Source of the DNA: Sialis fuliginosa
Lineage: Eukaryota; Arthropoda; Insecta; Megaloptera; Sialidae
Direction: 5' to 3'
DNA: 64,000 nucleotides
Assembly: GCA_961205875.1 (NCBI GenBank)
Contig: OY540815.1
Span: 4,340,001 to 4,404,000, forward strand
The stretch's first letter is position 1. Each line of letters begins with the position of its first letter. Positions 21,640-32,457 of this stretch are shown piece after piece. The position numbers and the translations under genes are program-made. Below the pieces are notes generated by a model that had not been told where the DNA came from, did not search any database, and saw nothing but the letters and a program-made list of their open reading frames with translations.

Positions 21640-21997
21640 GAGTAAAATAAAAAATCCGACAAAAAAGATCCCATAAAAATTTTACGTAACATGTATTCGT
21701 ATCGTTCTTGAGATATTTTAAACAAATAAATATTTTGGGATGTTATCCCTCCCTCTTACACACGATTTTGATGATATTGAAATGGGACTGTCCTCAAGCC
21801 AGACACAACCATTTGACCAAGTTTCAATAATATCGGTTCACTGGTTCATGAGTTATGCGTTGACAAGGATTCAGGGGACACACGGGCAGGTGGACGGACA
21901 GACAGACAGAGACGGAACGAAAATTTTTAAATCAGAGAACATTTTTTTTGTCTCATTCTAAAAACGATCATAAAGCTTGGATATTGCGATGAAGCAA
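21640..21997 (-). repeat. Dispersed repeat A, copy 5
   Basis: Inverted copy: TTCTTGAGATATTTTAAACA, GATGATATTGAAATGGGACT, GGACAGACAGACAGAGACGG, then GCGATGAAGCAA at its tip. Partly deleted after GAACGAAAA. Confidence 0.8.
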
Positions 21998-22193
21998 TAT
22001 GCATCCAAGCATAAATTCCGCATCTTTTAGAAACTTATACAAAATGAGCTATAATTGGTCACTCATTCACCGCAGAAACGTTACACAATATTTAAATAAA
22101 CTACATACAATCAAATAGAAAGTAATTATCAAATAAGCAAAACCACGAACAAATATCTCAATACCAAGAAATAACTTTTTCAAAACACACTAA

Positions 22194-22442
22194 ATGTCCG
22201 CTGCGTTGAATCTAGTGGTTTTATTCTGTTCTGTGTCGGTCCAGCTTTGCGGTCGAGAGCTAAGGGGACGCAGTTGCGGTACACATACACAAGTTACGAG
22301 GCAACGGTACGATATACATATATATGTACATGATTTAACTTCTACGAAACGCATACTAATGTTTGTGAGGACGGCAAACCTAGGATATGTTACTGACAAG
22401 TTGCTGTTGACATTTCTGAAGACCCTAGCAGTGCCGGATTAA
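22194..22442 (+). CDS. Candidate small secreted-protein exon, unknown
   Basis: An ATG frame with locally high GC compared with its surroundings. Residues 3-19 (AALNLVVLFCSVSVQLC) are hydrophobic like a signal peptide. They are followed by LCGRELRGRSCGTHTQ. The string LCGREL is also found in relaxin-type B chains, but the spacing between the two cysteines here is shorter than in that family and no A-chain motif follows, so I treat it as coincidence until tested. A possible donor CG-GTACGA lies near 22304, which would make this a first exon of about 36 codons. AAATG context is reasonable. It may equally be a chance frame in a GC-richer patch. Confidence 0.22.
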   Translation: MSAALNLVVLFCSVSVQLCGRELRGRSCGTHTQVTRQRYDIHIYVHDLTSTKRILMFVRTANLGYVTDKLLLTFLKTLAVPD

Positions 22443-22475
22443 AGTATGGATTAAGGGGGCAGACCCAGTTGGGAC
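22430..22475 (+). mobile_element. hAT-like end fragment
   Basis: CAGTGCCGGATTAAAG followed by a GGGGGCAGACCC stretch resembles the CAGxGCCGG tip and G-rich subterminal region of the element at 1595-2204. No matching right end found. Confidence 0.35.
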
Positions 22476-23792
22476 TTCCAAAAAAAGCTCGTTTTATTGA
22501 TATGTCTGTCCGGTCACAATCAATTTATAGCCCGTTAAACCTTTCAATGAATTTTTTTCATACTTTGCCTGTTTTTAGATTCGTCCTTGATGCAGTTAAA
22601 TGACTTTTTTTCAAAACATTTATAGTTTCTGTGAAATGTATTTTTATGCGAGAAACCATTACACATGTAAAACTGGCACAAAATTTTGCTTTCTGACGTT
22701 TAATTTGAAATTTACACTAGGCTTTTGTTTTTGGAATTCCTAACATTTCGTCACTCTGATTGGTCGAAAATTGACATTTCGTATAAATAATCACTCCACG
22801 TGGACTTGATATTTGCCTGTCATAAACAGCTGTTTTTTATTTGAAATACGTCAAGGTGTGTACAGAAATGTGTCTAATTGGTAAATTCCAATTAAATTGT
22901 TTATAAATGAAAATTTTAACCAAAATTGGTTGGTATATTGATGTACTTAGTACAGTAATTTATATTTAATATCAAAAAGTTTATATTTAATAAGAATAAC
23001 GTCAGGAGCGTGGTTATAAGAACATTTTTATTGCTTTTTATTGATATAATTGTATTCAAATGGAACAGTTATTTTAGTCATCGGGGATTGATGTAATTTG
23101 CACAAATATTTATTAATAATTAAGTTAGGTGCAGCGTAGTAAAAAATATTTTAAATTGTAACTTTTCAACAGTTGTATAATAAACATTTTTGAAAATTAT
23201 TTAATAGTTCAAAGATGTAATGTATCAAACAACAGGGCTGGAGTATAAAGAGAAACACCAATGAGATATGTTGAAAAATTATTTTTGCAATTTTTTAAAT
23301 TTATTTAATTAATTATTTTCATATTGTCAGTGGCATCGCATTAAAAAATATTTAAAATATTTATTTTTTAATCGTGACGAAAAAAATTGATTTAATTGAA
23401 ATTGAACAAAAGTTAAAAACTTAAGTTTATAAAAATAATAAATAAGACAAAGTCAGGGATGTGGTCTTGAAAATTGCTTCAACGCATTCTTTGAATATGT
23501 TATGTGCAAAAAATATGGAAATTGATATTCACAATGATTTTTTGGTAATTTCTTAAGAGACTTGAGTACGTCTGAGGTTAGGGTGATTTGTACATATAAA
23601 TTGTAATATTACTGGAAAGGTAATAATGATAAATGATTATCACCGCCGAATTCAAGATATATTTACTTATCAGTATTTAAAATAATTACAGTGAAATATT
23701 TTATGAAAATTTGATAAGACAAAAGTTAATATAAAAAAATAATTTATGTTTTATCAATCAATATTTTATCAAATGTGGCACGATTTTGGGTT
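22476..23792. other. AT-rich sequence, no gene seen, possibly Helitron body
   Basis: No coding frame. It lies upstream of a Helitron-like 3' end and may partly be the body of that element. A 5' TC terminus could not be identified. Confidence 0.35.
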
Positions 23793-23826
23793 GGGGCGCG
23801 AAGCGCCCAGGGGCATAGCCCCTAGT
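23793..23826 (+). mobile_element. Helitron-like 3' terminus
   Basis: Two consecutive hairpins, GGGCGC-GAA-GCGCCC and GGGGC-ATA-GCCCC, are followed by CTAG and then T. A GC-rich hairpin just before CTRR with insertion before T is the hallmark of Helitron 3' ends. GC content here stands out from the flanking AT-rich DNA. Confidence 0.6.
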
Positions 23827-23896
23827 CAGAATATAATTATCATGGTGTACATTGGCTCAAAATTTAAGTATAAATAGATCTGGAACTGTTAAGCTC

Positions 23897-23925
23897 CTAA
23901 TGAGAACTTCATGTGAAGTCGAAAC
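23897..23925 (+). ncRNA. Hammerhead-core-like motif
   Basis: CTAATGA, then G...C closing a 5-bp stem (ACTTC with GAAGT, loop ATGT), then GAAAC. This has every core box of a hammerhead except one base in CUGAUGA (G to A). Downstream ACGTGTT could make the very short stem III seen in Penelope-type ribozymes. Stem I could not be drawn convincingly. Confidence 0.35.
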
Positions 23926-23929
23926 ACGT

Positions 23930-24559
23930 GTTTAATGACATTGTTTTAATGTGGTTAAGGTGTATTAAATATATTAAGGTATATTGAGTTAAGTGACTAA
24001 AAACTCACAGTTTTTCAGTAATAATAATGTAAATTTACATACTTACAATTGGTCAAACCTTAGTACTCCTAATGTTATGAAGATTAAATTTTTCTTACCT
24101 GTAATAAAAAGAATAGTAAAAATTAACTCATGAAATTTCAAAACTTAAATTAACATTTTTTAAATTAAATTATTTATTAACAGTAAATACACATACTTTA
24201 TATTATATTATAGTTTTGCCAAACTCGACAATTAAATAAATAATATTACTGGTGTTTCTTTTTTTTATCACACAATCTAAATTATATTTTTAAGCAAAGA
24301 TTTAAACTAATATAACATTAACTAGACAATCTTTTTCGAAACTTTACCCGAAATTACTTATAATTATAAACAAATAAAAATCGACATAATAATCATCCTC
24401 TAATATCCAGTGTATTCCATAGTTTCTTCGTTTTACAGTAGAAAACCAAAATAAAATCTACAACATAATTTTGATATCTCAAGTACTTTTTGAATGTAAT
24501 ACTTTAATTTAACAAGTAAAGACTTAATGTATGTCACATTTAAAAATATCTTAAATTAC
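23930..24559. other. AT-rich sequence, no gene seen
   Basis: Nothing supportable. Confidence 0.5.
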
Positions 24560-24563
24560 TTAA

Positions 24564-24862
24564 CCCTTTCGGTCCTGGCGGTAGCATTTGCCACCGAATA
24601 TTTGCAGAACTCTTATCGTAAATTGGTCTGTAATTTCTTTTTTATAAAATATGTCGTTTCAAATAAATGAAAAATATACCTACTTATTTTTATTTAATTA
24701 TTATCTTCAAGGCCTATTGATGGCATTTTCCACGATATTATAGTTTTTACACTTAAAAAAATTTCGTTCAAAATAATGAGGATGTTTCTTTAGGTACTCC
24801 AATGAATAATTAATGCAAAGAAATATTTTATTTTGCTTAATAAAAATCTAGAGCTGAAAGGA
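24564..24862. mobile_element. TTAA-flanked MITE, piggyBac-type, 299 bp
   Basis: TTAA (24560-24563) then CCCTTTCGGTCCTGGC. The right end reads inward TCCTTTCAGCTCTAG and is followed by TTAA (24863-24866). The short TIR and TTAA target fit piggyBac-mobilised MITEs. No coding capacity. The family differs from 2399-4186. Confidence 0.65.
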
Positions 24863-24866
24863 TTAA

Positions 24867-25469
24867 TACTTCAAGTACTTTCAAATAATATACTTAAATT
24901 AATTATTTGGTTTTAAATAGTAAAGTACTTGAAGTAATTACATGAAGTAGATTTGAAAATAGCTAAAGTTTCTTGATAATTCAAGCAATTTTACACACAA
25001 CTTGGTACGTGTTCTTTAAGTACTTTCACTGACAATGAGTACTTGTGTTGTGACAGCTTTGTTTATGATATTCATTAAATTACTTTTTCCAAAATAAAAT
25101 TACAATGTTACAATTTTTCTTTTTCTTCTATGCGTTTTTTTGTCAGTTGGATCATTTGCTTTTCTTACAACTCGTATGATCATGTAATATGTTAATCTCA
25201 CAAGAATTTTAATTTAATTTTAAATTTAAAACAAACATTGTATTCCAAAACTAAATATCTGCCATGGTAGCGACGCGGACGCGACGGGACTTTCTTATAC
25301 GTAATACTGAGAGTGAATAGCGCACGTGATTCTAATGTTATAAAAAAATCTATAAAAAATATAATAAAATAAATGGGACACAAATTAAAGATAATATTTT
25401 CTACATGTATTAAATGATTTTTTAGTAATTAATTAAGGAGGAACGGGAATACTATTAAAATATTACCAA
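24867..25469. other. AT-rich sequence, no gene seen
   Basis: A short GC-richer patch with GCGACGCGGACGCGACGGGA lies at about 25270-25290. The overlapping minus-strand frame (25198-25383) has no domain. Confidence 0.4.
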
Positions 25470-25790
25470 ATACATTAAAAATGGTGAGAATATTCTCATT
25501 AGCATTCTAATGCAACAGACAAAATATTAAATTGATTTACCGAGCTGTTTAGGAAATATATTGATTATTATTTAGCGTGTGTTCTTATGGAAAACATATT
25601 TTTCGACATTTTTTAGGTAAAACACATTGATAAAAAGATACCGATTTTAAAGTTTTTTGGGGAAGTATAATATTTGATTAGTTGAACATTTATGCAAAAT
25701 ATCATTAGTATTCACCGAACCGTTTCCGAGAAATTATAATTATAATACAACAAAATTTCCCGCTCCGCGGCAACAACGTATTTTTTTTTT
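25470..25790 (+). repeat. Dispersed repeat S, copy 1
   Basis: Blocks GGTGAGAATATTCTCATTAG, TTTTCGACATTTTTTAGGT, TGATTAGTTGAACATTTATG and CGTTTCCGAGAAATTA match, in order, the copy at 27880-28465, which carries an insertion. Confidence 0.75.
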
Positions 25791-27024
25791 GCAAATCAAT
25801 TATGAAAGATCTTTGTTTTTTTGTAATTAGGTCATATTTTATGTTTCTTAAAGAAAATAAAAGAGAAGTTTAGCATATAGTTCAATTCAATGTGCATAAA
25901 TAATAGAATATCATGATTATTCTATTATTGTTTGACAGCTTTATTACCAACTTGAAAATTTTAAGCTGTTGCCAAAACAGATATTATGTATTTACACGTC
26001 AATAATAATTAATTTCAATAATTGTTGTATTTATAATACTGGGTTTCCTTTTTTTTATTAATTTTATATAAGCTATATTTATTAATCTGCAGAAGAAATA
26101 AATAACGTAAATAATATTAAAAATATATTTTTGTTAAGTTGAATCTGCCGTATAGTCAGTGTCAAAAAAATACGTTATATAATATTAAAATCTTTACAAA
26201 TTTAACCGTAATAGTTATTGAGGAGGGAAAATTAGCTTCAAATATGTAAGTAAACGACTCTATAGCTATAATTTTTATCATTTATAATTTGTATTACAAA
26301 ATTCACAGCGCAGATATTTGTGAATTTTAAAATTAAGCTATTTTCGTCTCCGATTGTTTGTCCCATTCCTCTTTAAACGTAATCGGATGTTTATTCTTGT
26401 CAATCTTGGAGTTAACGAATTATTTTTGAAATAAGAAAATGTTTTAGATAAAAACTGTCGAGTATGATATTATCTATAATTTGCTGTTCAATCTCTTAAA
26501 TGCGTATAAAAAAGTCCCATGACACTCATGGCAGATATTTCTTCTCTGTTGTAAATCATTTGAAATATAATTCAAAAAATTCTAAAAACACTTTTTTTTT
26601 CGAAAAAAATGAATAGAAAATAAATAATAGATATTAATATTACCTACAATTTTAAACCTGACCAGTTTTCTCTAATTCGCACTGTTTTAAAGTAATTCAA
26701 AAAATTCAAAAATTAATGTCAATAAACATTCGTATCCGGTTGAAAGATCGTTTTCAAAAATAGGTTTTCTTCCCAAACAAAAATTAATCTTAAATAGAAA
26801 AATTTTGCCCTTCTATGATTTGTCGTATTTGAGTTACAGCGTCTATAAACCGACCGACTGACCGACAAACACAGATATCATGGTAAAAATATTCAGAATG
26901 GATTCAGGGAAGGTAAAAATGGATAATTCCATCAAAATCCGGATTTGGAAAAAAATTGGCTTTACAATTATTATTACACTATGTTATATGTACATATATT
27001 TTATATACATACACATATACAGTA
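25791..27024. other. AT-rich sequence, no gene seen
   Basis: An ACCGACCGACTGACCGACAA run near 26851 marks debris of a (CAGA/CCGA)n-type dispersed repeat. Confidence 0.45.
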
Positions 27025-27026
27025 TA

Positions 27027-27525
27027 CACTGCCGTGCAAAAGTCTTTGGACACCTATGATTTTGACTTGGAAATCTTTAGTTTAAATGAGATTTTCCGTA
27101 GAGAAAGCCCATCAAAGTGATATAAACAAATGACAGGTCTTTTTTCTCGATCTACACTATATAGTGTGTGAAGGCATTTCGCGTTCTAAAACAAACGTTA
27201 CCTCACTTTTGAGAGTGATCTTGTTAATTTATAATTTTGAAAATAAAATGCTTATACTCACTAAAATATACAGATAGTCAATAAAAATAAAAAAAGTTAA
27301 AAAAACAATTTCTCGTTAGCTTGAAAGACACTGTGCGTTATGTCCTTTCAGGTATATAATTCGAAAATTACCTTTAACATGGAAAATTGTAAATGTTGTA
27401 TTTTGGATACTCTACGATTATTACAAAAGTCGTAATTATTAATATTAAAGATTTTTTATCAACCATTTTTGCAGTTTTGTACTTCTAATTCGCAAAAAAT
27501 TGAGTGTTCAAAGACTTTTGCAGTG
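27027..27525. mobile_element. Mariner-like MITE, 499 bp
   Basis: TA then CACTGCCGTGCAAAAGTCTT. The right end reads inward CACTGCAAAAGTCTTTGAAC before TA (27526-27527). TA target and CACTGC tips are typical of Tc1/mariner. The interior has no transposase frame. Confidence 0.85.
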
Positions 27526-27621
27526 TAATAGTATAAGTAAAAAAAAAACAGACACAACACAGAATATAAGGTACAAATAAAAACATAGCAAACGCATTTC
27601 CCCACCCTTTAGATATGAGAT

Positions 27622-27843
27622 ATGATGCAAAACGACACGGGAGATCTAGAAGCTGTGTGCCTGCATCCCACTGGGTACAATCAGACGTACAAGACGGTCA
27701 ACTTAACCTCCCCAGGGGTGTTTAGACAGAGAGAGGGATCATGTATTCACGCACAAACATCCTGTTTAGATAAACAACAGAGGTTCTTGTTTCTTGCTCA
27801 ATCGATACAATGGTCGCTAACTGAATTATTATACTGTAAATAA
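27622..27843 (+). CDS. Uncharacterised 73-codon frame in a GC-richer patch
   Basis: ATG frame with four cysteines, an NQT sequon and a mixed codon choice unlike the AT-driven chance frames nearby. GC of about 27620-27780 is clearly above its surroundings. No domain recognised, no signal peptide, no flanking splice sites that I can defend. It is either a small gene, a fragment of an exon, or a conserved non-coding patch. It lies between a mariner-like MITE and repeat S. Confidence 0.2.
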   Translation: MMQNDTGDLEAVCLHPTGYNQTYKTVNLTSPGVFRQREGSCIHAQTSCLDKQQRFLFLAQSIQWSLTELLYCK

Positions 27844-27879
27844 GTTTTTTTAAGGATGTATGGGATGTATCTCAAAATG

Positions 27880-28465
27880 CTTTCAAATGCATGAAAATTG
27901 GTGAGAATGTTCTCATTAGCATTCTAATGCAATAAATGAAATTTTAAATTGATTCACTAATGCCCAGTATTATAAAGAATTTGCTTGAGTATAAATGTAA
28001 ATTAGCTCCCAGCTAACGCTATCAGCTAGGTATTAAATATAAATGACAACTACTGACAGATGTAGAAATAAGCGACATAAAATAAGTGTTGCCAAGTGTA
28101 CCTCATAAAATGTATAGCAATTACATTACTATTAATTTATTACCACTGCTTTAAAATATCGAGCAATTTCATAACAATTCGACTCTTGGCAGATAGCATT
28201 AGCTGGACGCCAATTTGCGTGCAAATTCTTTATAATACCGGACATAAGACGTTTCGAAAATACATTGATTTAAATTTAACATTATAGAAAACTAATATTT
28301 TTCGACATTTTTTAGGTGTAACACTAAGAAGGTACACATTTTCTGATTTTTGGGGGGATTATGGTATTTGATTAGTTGAACATTTATGCAAAATATCATA
28401 ATTATTTACAACACCGTTTCCGAGAAATTAATAATAATACAATAATATTTCAAATTTCCTGCTCT
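27880..28465 (+). repeat. Dispersed repeat S, copy 2, split by a MITE
   Basis: Same blocks as 25470-25790, interrupted at 27961-28244. The uninterrupted copy provides the empty site. Confidence 0.75.
27961..28244. mobile_element. PIF/Harbinger-like MITE, 284 bp
   Basis: TAA at 27958-27960 and 28245-28247 is a 3-bp TSD of the TWA type used by PIF/Harbinger. Left end TGCCCAGTATTATAAAGAAT, right end reads inward TGTCCGGTATTATAAAGAAT. The inner arms share GCTAxCGCTATC-like sequence. The short frame at 28096-28287 is incidental. Confidence 0.8.
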
Positions 28466-28660
28466 ACGACTGTTATGCATGGATATTTGACAATGTTACA
28501 AATTAAATATTTTTTGGAAAAAAACAACAAAAACGATTATAATATAGTATAATATATAAACTTAATATAAAATTAATTTATAAAATGGAAAAAGATAACC
28601 GATGATTTGTGTCTTTATATTTTCCAATCTGTTATAAGCAATTCTGACCTTTATGATGAC

Positions 28661-28950
28661 TAGAGATTGGAAAAATAGTTTTTCAACTATTGCGTAAAAA
28701 TGCATTTATTGTAATTTTTATTACATATCTCCACCGTTTTCATAAAACTGGTTTGATTGAACACAATTTGAAATCAACTATTTGCAACTACTATTCCAAC
28801 TATTTTTAAACTATTTACGACACTTTTTACTGCTTCGTTTGCACTAATTATTATTAAATCGTAAAAAAAACTATTTATCAACTATTTTCCGAAAAAAAAA
28901 TCAACTAGTAACTATTTCATTGAATATAACAACTATTTTTCCAATCTCTA
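28661..28950 (+). mobile_element. hAT-like MITE, TAGAGATTGG family, copy 2 (290 bp)
   Basis: ATGATGAC at 28653-28660 and 28951-28958 is a perfect 8-bp TSD. Ends TAGAGATTGG and CCAATCTCTA. The interior matches copy 1 at 14855-15276 but has a single central unit. Confidence 0.93.
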
Positions 28951-28958
28951 ATGATGAC

Positions 28959-29326
28959 AGACGACTTCTGAAGCCCATAGTACCTATACACTATACATAT
29001 GTTATTATGGAAATCACTGAGGTAATAATATATGTACATATTATATGATACCTTCATTAATTATTAAGTTATTTTAAATAGCGCACTAATGTGCATACGC
29101 TGGTAATGTGCAGATTATAATGGATATGATTACATATTAACATCCATGTTATCAATAATCTGCACTCTCTTTTAACCACAAAAGATGAACACCAGTGGAA
29201 ATACCACATATGAAATTTGTTTATTGACTCCAGACATCTATGAAACTGAATATTTTACAGATATATAATCAAGCTATATGTTAAGCATTTGACATATCGA
29301 AACTTACTAACCATTATACAGGATAT
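28959..29326. other. AT-rich sequence with a short dyad, no gene seen
   Basis: GTGCAGATTAT near 29107 is repeated inverted near 29157 (ATAATCTGCAC), a 60-bp dyad of unknown origin. Confidence 0.4.
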
Positions 29327-29829
29327 CCCAGGGGAAAGTGGTGAAACTAATCAGCTGTCATTCATTGAAAAAAAAATTGCGTTGAAAAGAGGAGGGTCTG
29401 TAATTTTATTCGGGCTATGGTAGAAGCAAGTACGTGCACGTTACTTTTACTCTTGAAAAGTGATTCTTTTTGAGAGGAAATGTGTATGGTTGTTCTTGTA
29501 GGGAATTCCATACTAAATACGAAAAACATAAAGTTAATAGCGAAACCACACTAAAAAGGTTATAACACGTTATTTTTTTAAACTACTGCGTTACGTCACT
29601 CCATTTTCGGGAAATAAATCCGCATTAAAATATTTTTTTGTGTTTAACAGAATTATTGATAATTGTAGTATATTTTTCATCAATGAAATAAATTGATGCA
29701 CAAACATTTTATTTATATCCATTAAAAACTGCAGACTTTATTATTTTCAACGCTATTTTTTTTATTTTTTTTTTAATAACATCCGTTTGAAAATGGCAGC
29801 TGATTAGTTTCAACACCTTCTCCTATGCG
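29327..29829. mobile_element. TIR element, about 500 bp
   Basis: Left arm CCCAGGGGAAAGTGGTGAAA then CTAATCAGCTGTCATT. The right arm reads inward GGAGAAGGTGTTGAAACTAA then TCAGCTGCCATTTTC. TIR about 40 bp, imperfect; TSD not clear. No coding capacity. Confidence 0.65.
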
Positions 29830-29991
29830 ATAGTAATTAATTAATTTACAATAAAAAGACTGAACAATTATTAATAATATCAATTTTAATGCGTGGTAAA
29901 ACATTGGAAAAATATGTGAACAAACATTAATTCTATAATGGCCATATTTTCATTATGCTATCACAATTACAAATTTTTTTACAGACCTGAT

Positions 29992-30170
29992 TAAAGGACC
30001 CGGAAGGTTTTTGGCGTGCTTTAACCAAAGCCGACCCCAAAACTCAATTACCTCTGAATATTGAGATATCCTAACCTAAAAGTGCCAAAAATAACGATTT
30101 TAGACATATTTATGTATATCTTACCGGCAATGCATCTTAATTATATCCATTTCCTAGGCATTGTTTAGAG
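29992..30170 (+). repeat. Dispersed repeat J, copy 2
   Basis: GGTTTTTGGCGTGCT, GCCGACCCCAAAACTCA, TATCCTAACCTAAAAGTG in order, continuous here. Confirms that the 610 bp at 1595-2204 are an insertion. Confidence 0.7.
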
Positions 30171-30324
30171 TATAGACTACCTAACTGATAGCCGGTAATG
30201 TATGAAATATAAACATAAATATGTCGAACCAACCAATTTTGGTCCCGGCACAGATGTTACCTTCCTTTATATTATAAAATTATTCAGATGCAAATATTTA
30301 TATAATACACTCACGGAAAAAATT

Positions 30325-30478
30325 AAATCTTATAACTGTATCACAATGGGTTCTCTAGATATTAAATAAACACTAATTTTTGGCAAAATTGAACATCAAG
30401 TTTTTTGCATACAATTACATCCTCGATCTACTGTTAAATTTTTTACACTAGTTGTAAATCACTCTGTATGTATTATTA
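30325..30478 (-). repeat. Solo-arm fragment of the 16884-18060 hairpin family
   Basis: CTGTATCACAATGGGTTCTC, ATATTAAATAAACACTAATT and AAATCACTCTGTATG match the right arm of that element, with internal loss. Confidence 0.65.
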
Positions 30479-30479
30479 T

Positions 30480-31168
30480 AAATAAAAACTATAATAAAAT
30501 CTTCAAACTTGTGTATTTATTAGACAAACAAAAAGTTTCAAATAAAAAGATTTATATTTGCATAGAAAATTATTTTCTTAAAAACAATGTCCTTGGAAAA
30601 TGGCTCTTATTGGAATGTCGAGGTCTTAAAACTCGACAACTTTTGGTACTTCACATTTTTTGGTAGTTTGCTTTCCTTATTTAGAACGATAAAATGAAAC
30701 AGCATGTAAATATACATTATAACTACGCTATACGCGATAATAATAAAGTAACAAAACTCAATTACATTTATGACGTGTTGAAGGTCGTTCTGAATTAACA
30801 ACATCTAACTGCGTGATCATTGCTCATCTTCAGCAATGAATATTGATTGAAATTAAACAGGAAGTAAGCAAGACTGAGATTCGAACTGCTTCGTCAAACG
30901 TATTATCTATAACTATATTATGTAACTTGGCCGAGAAATAACAGGTATCTGATATTGTAACGTTGACTTAGATAAAATATCGGTATGGAGAACAATAAAT
31001 GACTTCCATTTTCTTTCTTTTTAAATAATTTTTAATATATGAGAAATTTCAGTGGGATTTGTCAGAAATAAAACTCACCTTTGTATATAAATATTACTTT
31101 TCTAATGTCCTAATGTCAAAAAACATAATACACATTCATTGAAAATTTGATTTTAGTTGCATTTGTTT
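30480..31168. other. AT-rich sequence, no gene seen
   Basis: A GATTCGAAC string near 30878 resembles a tRNA B box on the minus strand, but no tRNA fold is present. Confidence 0.4.
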
Positions 31169-31288
31169 CCAAGGCAACATTAATTAATGACGTATTAATT
31201 AGTATTTAAAATTCAGATTTTGAGGGTGGTTTTCACCCCTTTAATAGCTGTTTAGGCACGTACAAAAAAATAATTGTCCCTAAGGTTC
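31169..31288 (+). repeat. Dispersed repeat, plus copy of an inverted pair
   Basis: GAGGGTGGTTTTCACC, AATAGCTGTTTAGxxACGTAC and TGTCCCTAAGGTT occur here and, inverted, at 34022-34141. Confidence 0.7.
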
Positions 31289-31446
31289 AAAGTTCTAAAA
31301 ACTCATCGTTTTAATTTGCTCAGTTTTGTGTTACCAAAAGTAAAACCGAGAAACATTAGCGATGGAACAAGGATTTATTATAGTTGACAAGGAGTGTTTA
31401 CATATGCGTGACAGTTTTTAAAAATTAGGCATCATGCCTATTCTGC

Positions 31447-31697
31447 GGACTGCTTTCAGCTATCACAACATTTTCAGGTTTGTATGACTAAGACCAATTA
31501 AAGCTCAGGACGGTAAAAAAAGTATGGAAAAAATATATTCTGTAAAATAAGAACTGAACTGATATAAGGGTAGAAAATTTGCACATTTTTTAAATTCATT
31601 AAAAGATATACATTTGCCTTCATGACTGCACCGCGCTTTTAATGGTTTTAGTCATACAAACCTGAAAATTTTGTGATAGCTGAATAGTTTCCAGTGC
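31447..31697. repeat. 250-bp foldback
   Basis: AGCTATCACAACATTTTCAG and GGTTTGTATGACTAAGACCA at 31457-31496 are mirrored by 31644-31683 with few mismatches. Tip TSD not identified. Followed by a poly-T run at 31711-31727. Confidence 0.7.
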
Positions 31698-31830
31698 TTT
31701 TTTAATAAAAGTTTTTTTTTTTTTTTTAAATTATTAATCTTTATTAACTTTTGTCTTTAAATAACATTATGTCCGACAATATCTGCATCATATCTAAGAA
31801 AATCATATTAGCAAACAAGCGTAAAATCTT

Positions 31831-32082
31831 GTGCAACATTTGTATTTAATAACAAACCACGACAATGTGTGCATACATAGATCATGCAACGTTGTTGTGT
31901 CAGTCATGTGTGAAGAGAGAGGAGAACACAGTACATTCATATGTAAATGCAGTTGCTTAGAATTATTATTATTCTATATGTGTGTAATACAACCAGAGCA
32001 CAATGCGATGTCGTTTGGCCGTGACAGCTCAGTAAATATCATGATTGCTTGTGTATGTCATGATGTGTTCTTGGTATATTGA
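31831..32082 (+). other. Uncharacterised 83-codon frame, probably chance
   Basis: Frame opens at TTG rather than ATG, is cysteine-rich, and has no recognised domain or signals. Confidence 0.12.
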
Positions 32083-32228
32083 ACTGAATACGAGATGCTA
32101 GCATTTATCAGTTTATTAACGAATCGTGTATCTACAAATCGTAATTGGGAATTTACCGGTAAGTTAGGTATATAGGTATATTAATATTCAGGGGATAGGT
32201 AATGGATTTTAAAATGAAGGAAATGGAT

Positions 32229-32457
32229 ATTGCTTTTTCACTATATTCAAGAAACGAGAAGCTTTGCGAACATTTTTCAAACAGAAATAGTTCTCCGATT
32301 TCAAAATTTTTAATAGATCTTTCTGTTTCAGATCAAGACAAATATTTAATTCCGTATCTGTCTGTATGTGTGTGACAATTCTTGTCAAGAACGACAGATG
32401 TTACGTGAAAATTTTATAGAATCCTTTTGAAAAGAATTCCATTTTCTATAATACAGG
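32229..32457 (+). repeat. Dispersed repeat A, copy 6, internally deleted
   Basis: AAACGAGAAGCTTTGCG, TTCTCCGATTTCAAAATTTT and TCTGTCTGTATGTGTG are followed directly by CAAGAACGACA and ATGTTACGTGAAAATTTTAT. The middle of the unit is missing. Confidence 0.75.

Noticed and set aside
24867-25030. Repeated AAGTACTT motifs as a possible operator cluster
   Set aside because: Short AT-rich palindromic strings are expected often at this base composition and spacing is irregular.
30870-30900. GATTCGAAC resembling a tRNA B box
   Set aside because: No A box at the right distance and no cloverleaf can be drawn on either strand.
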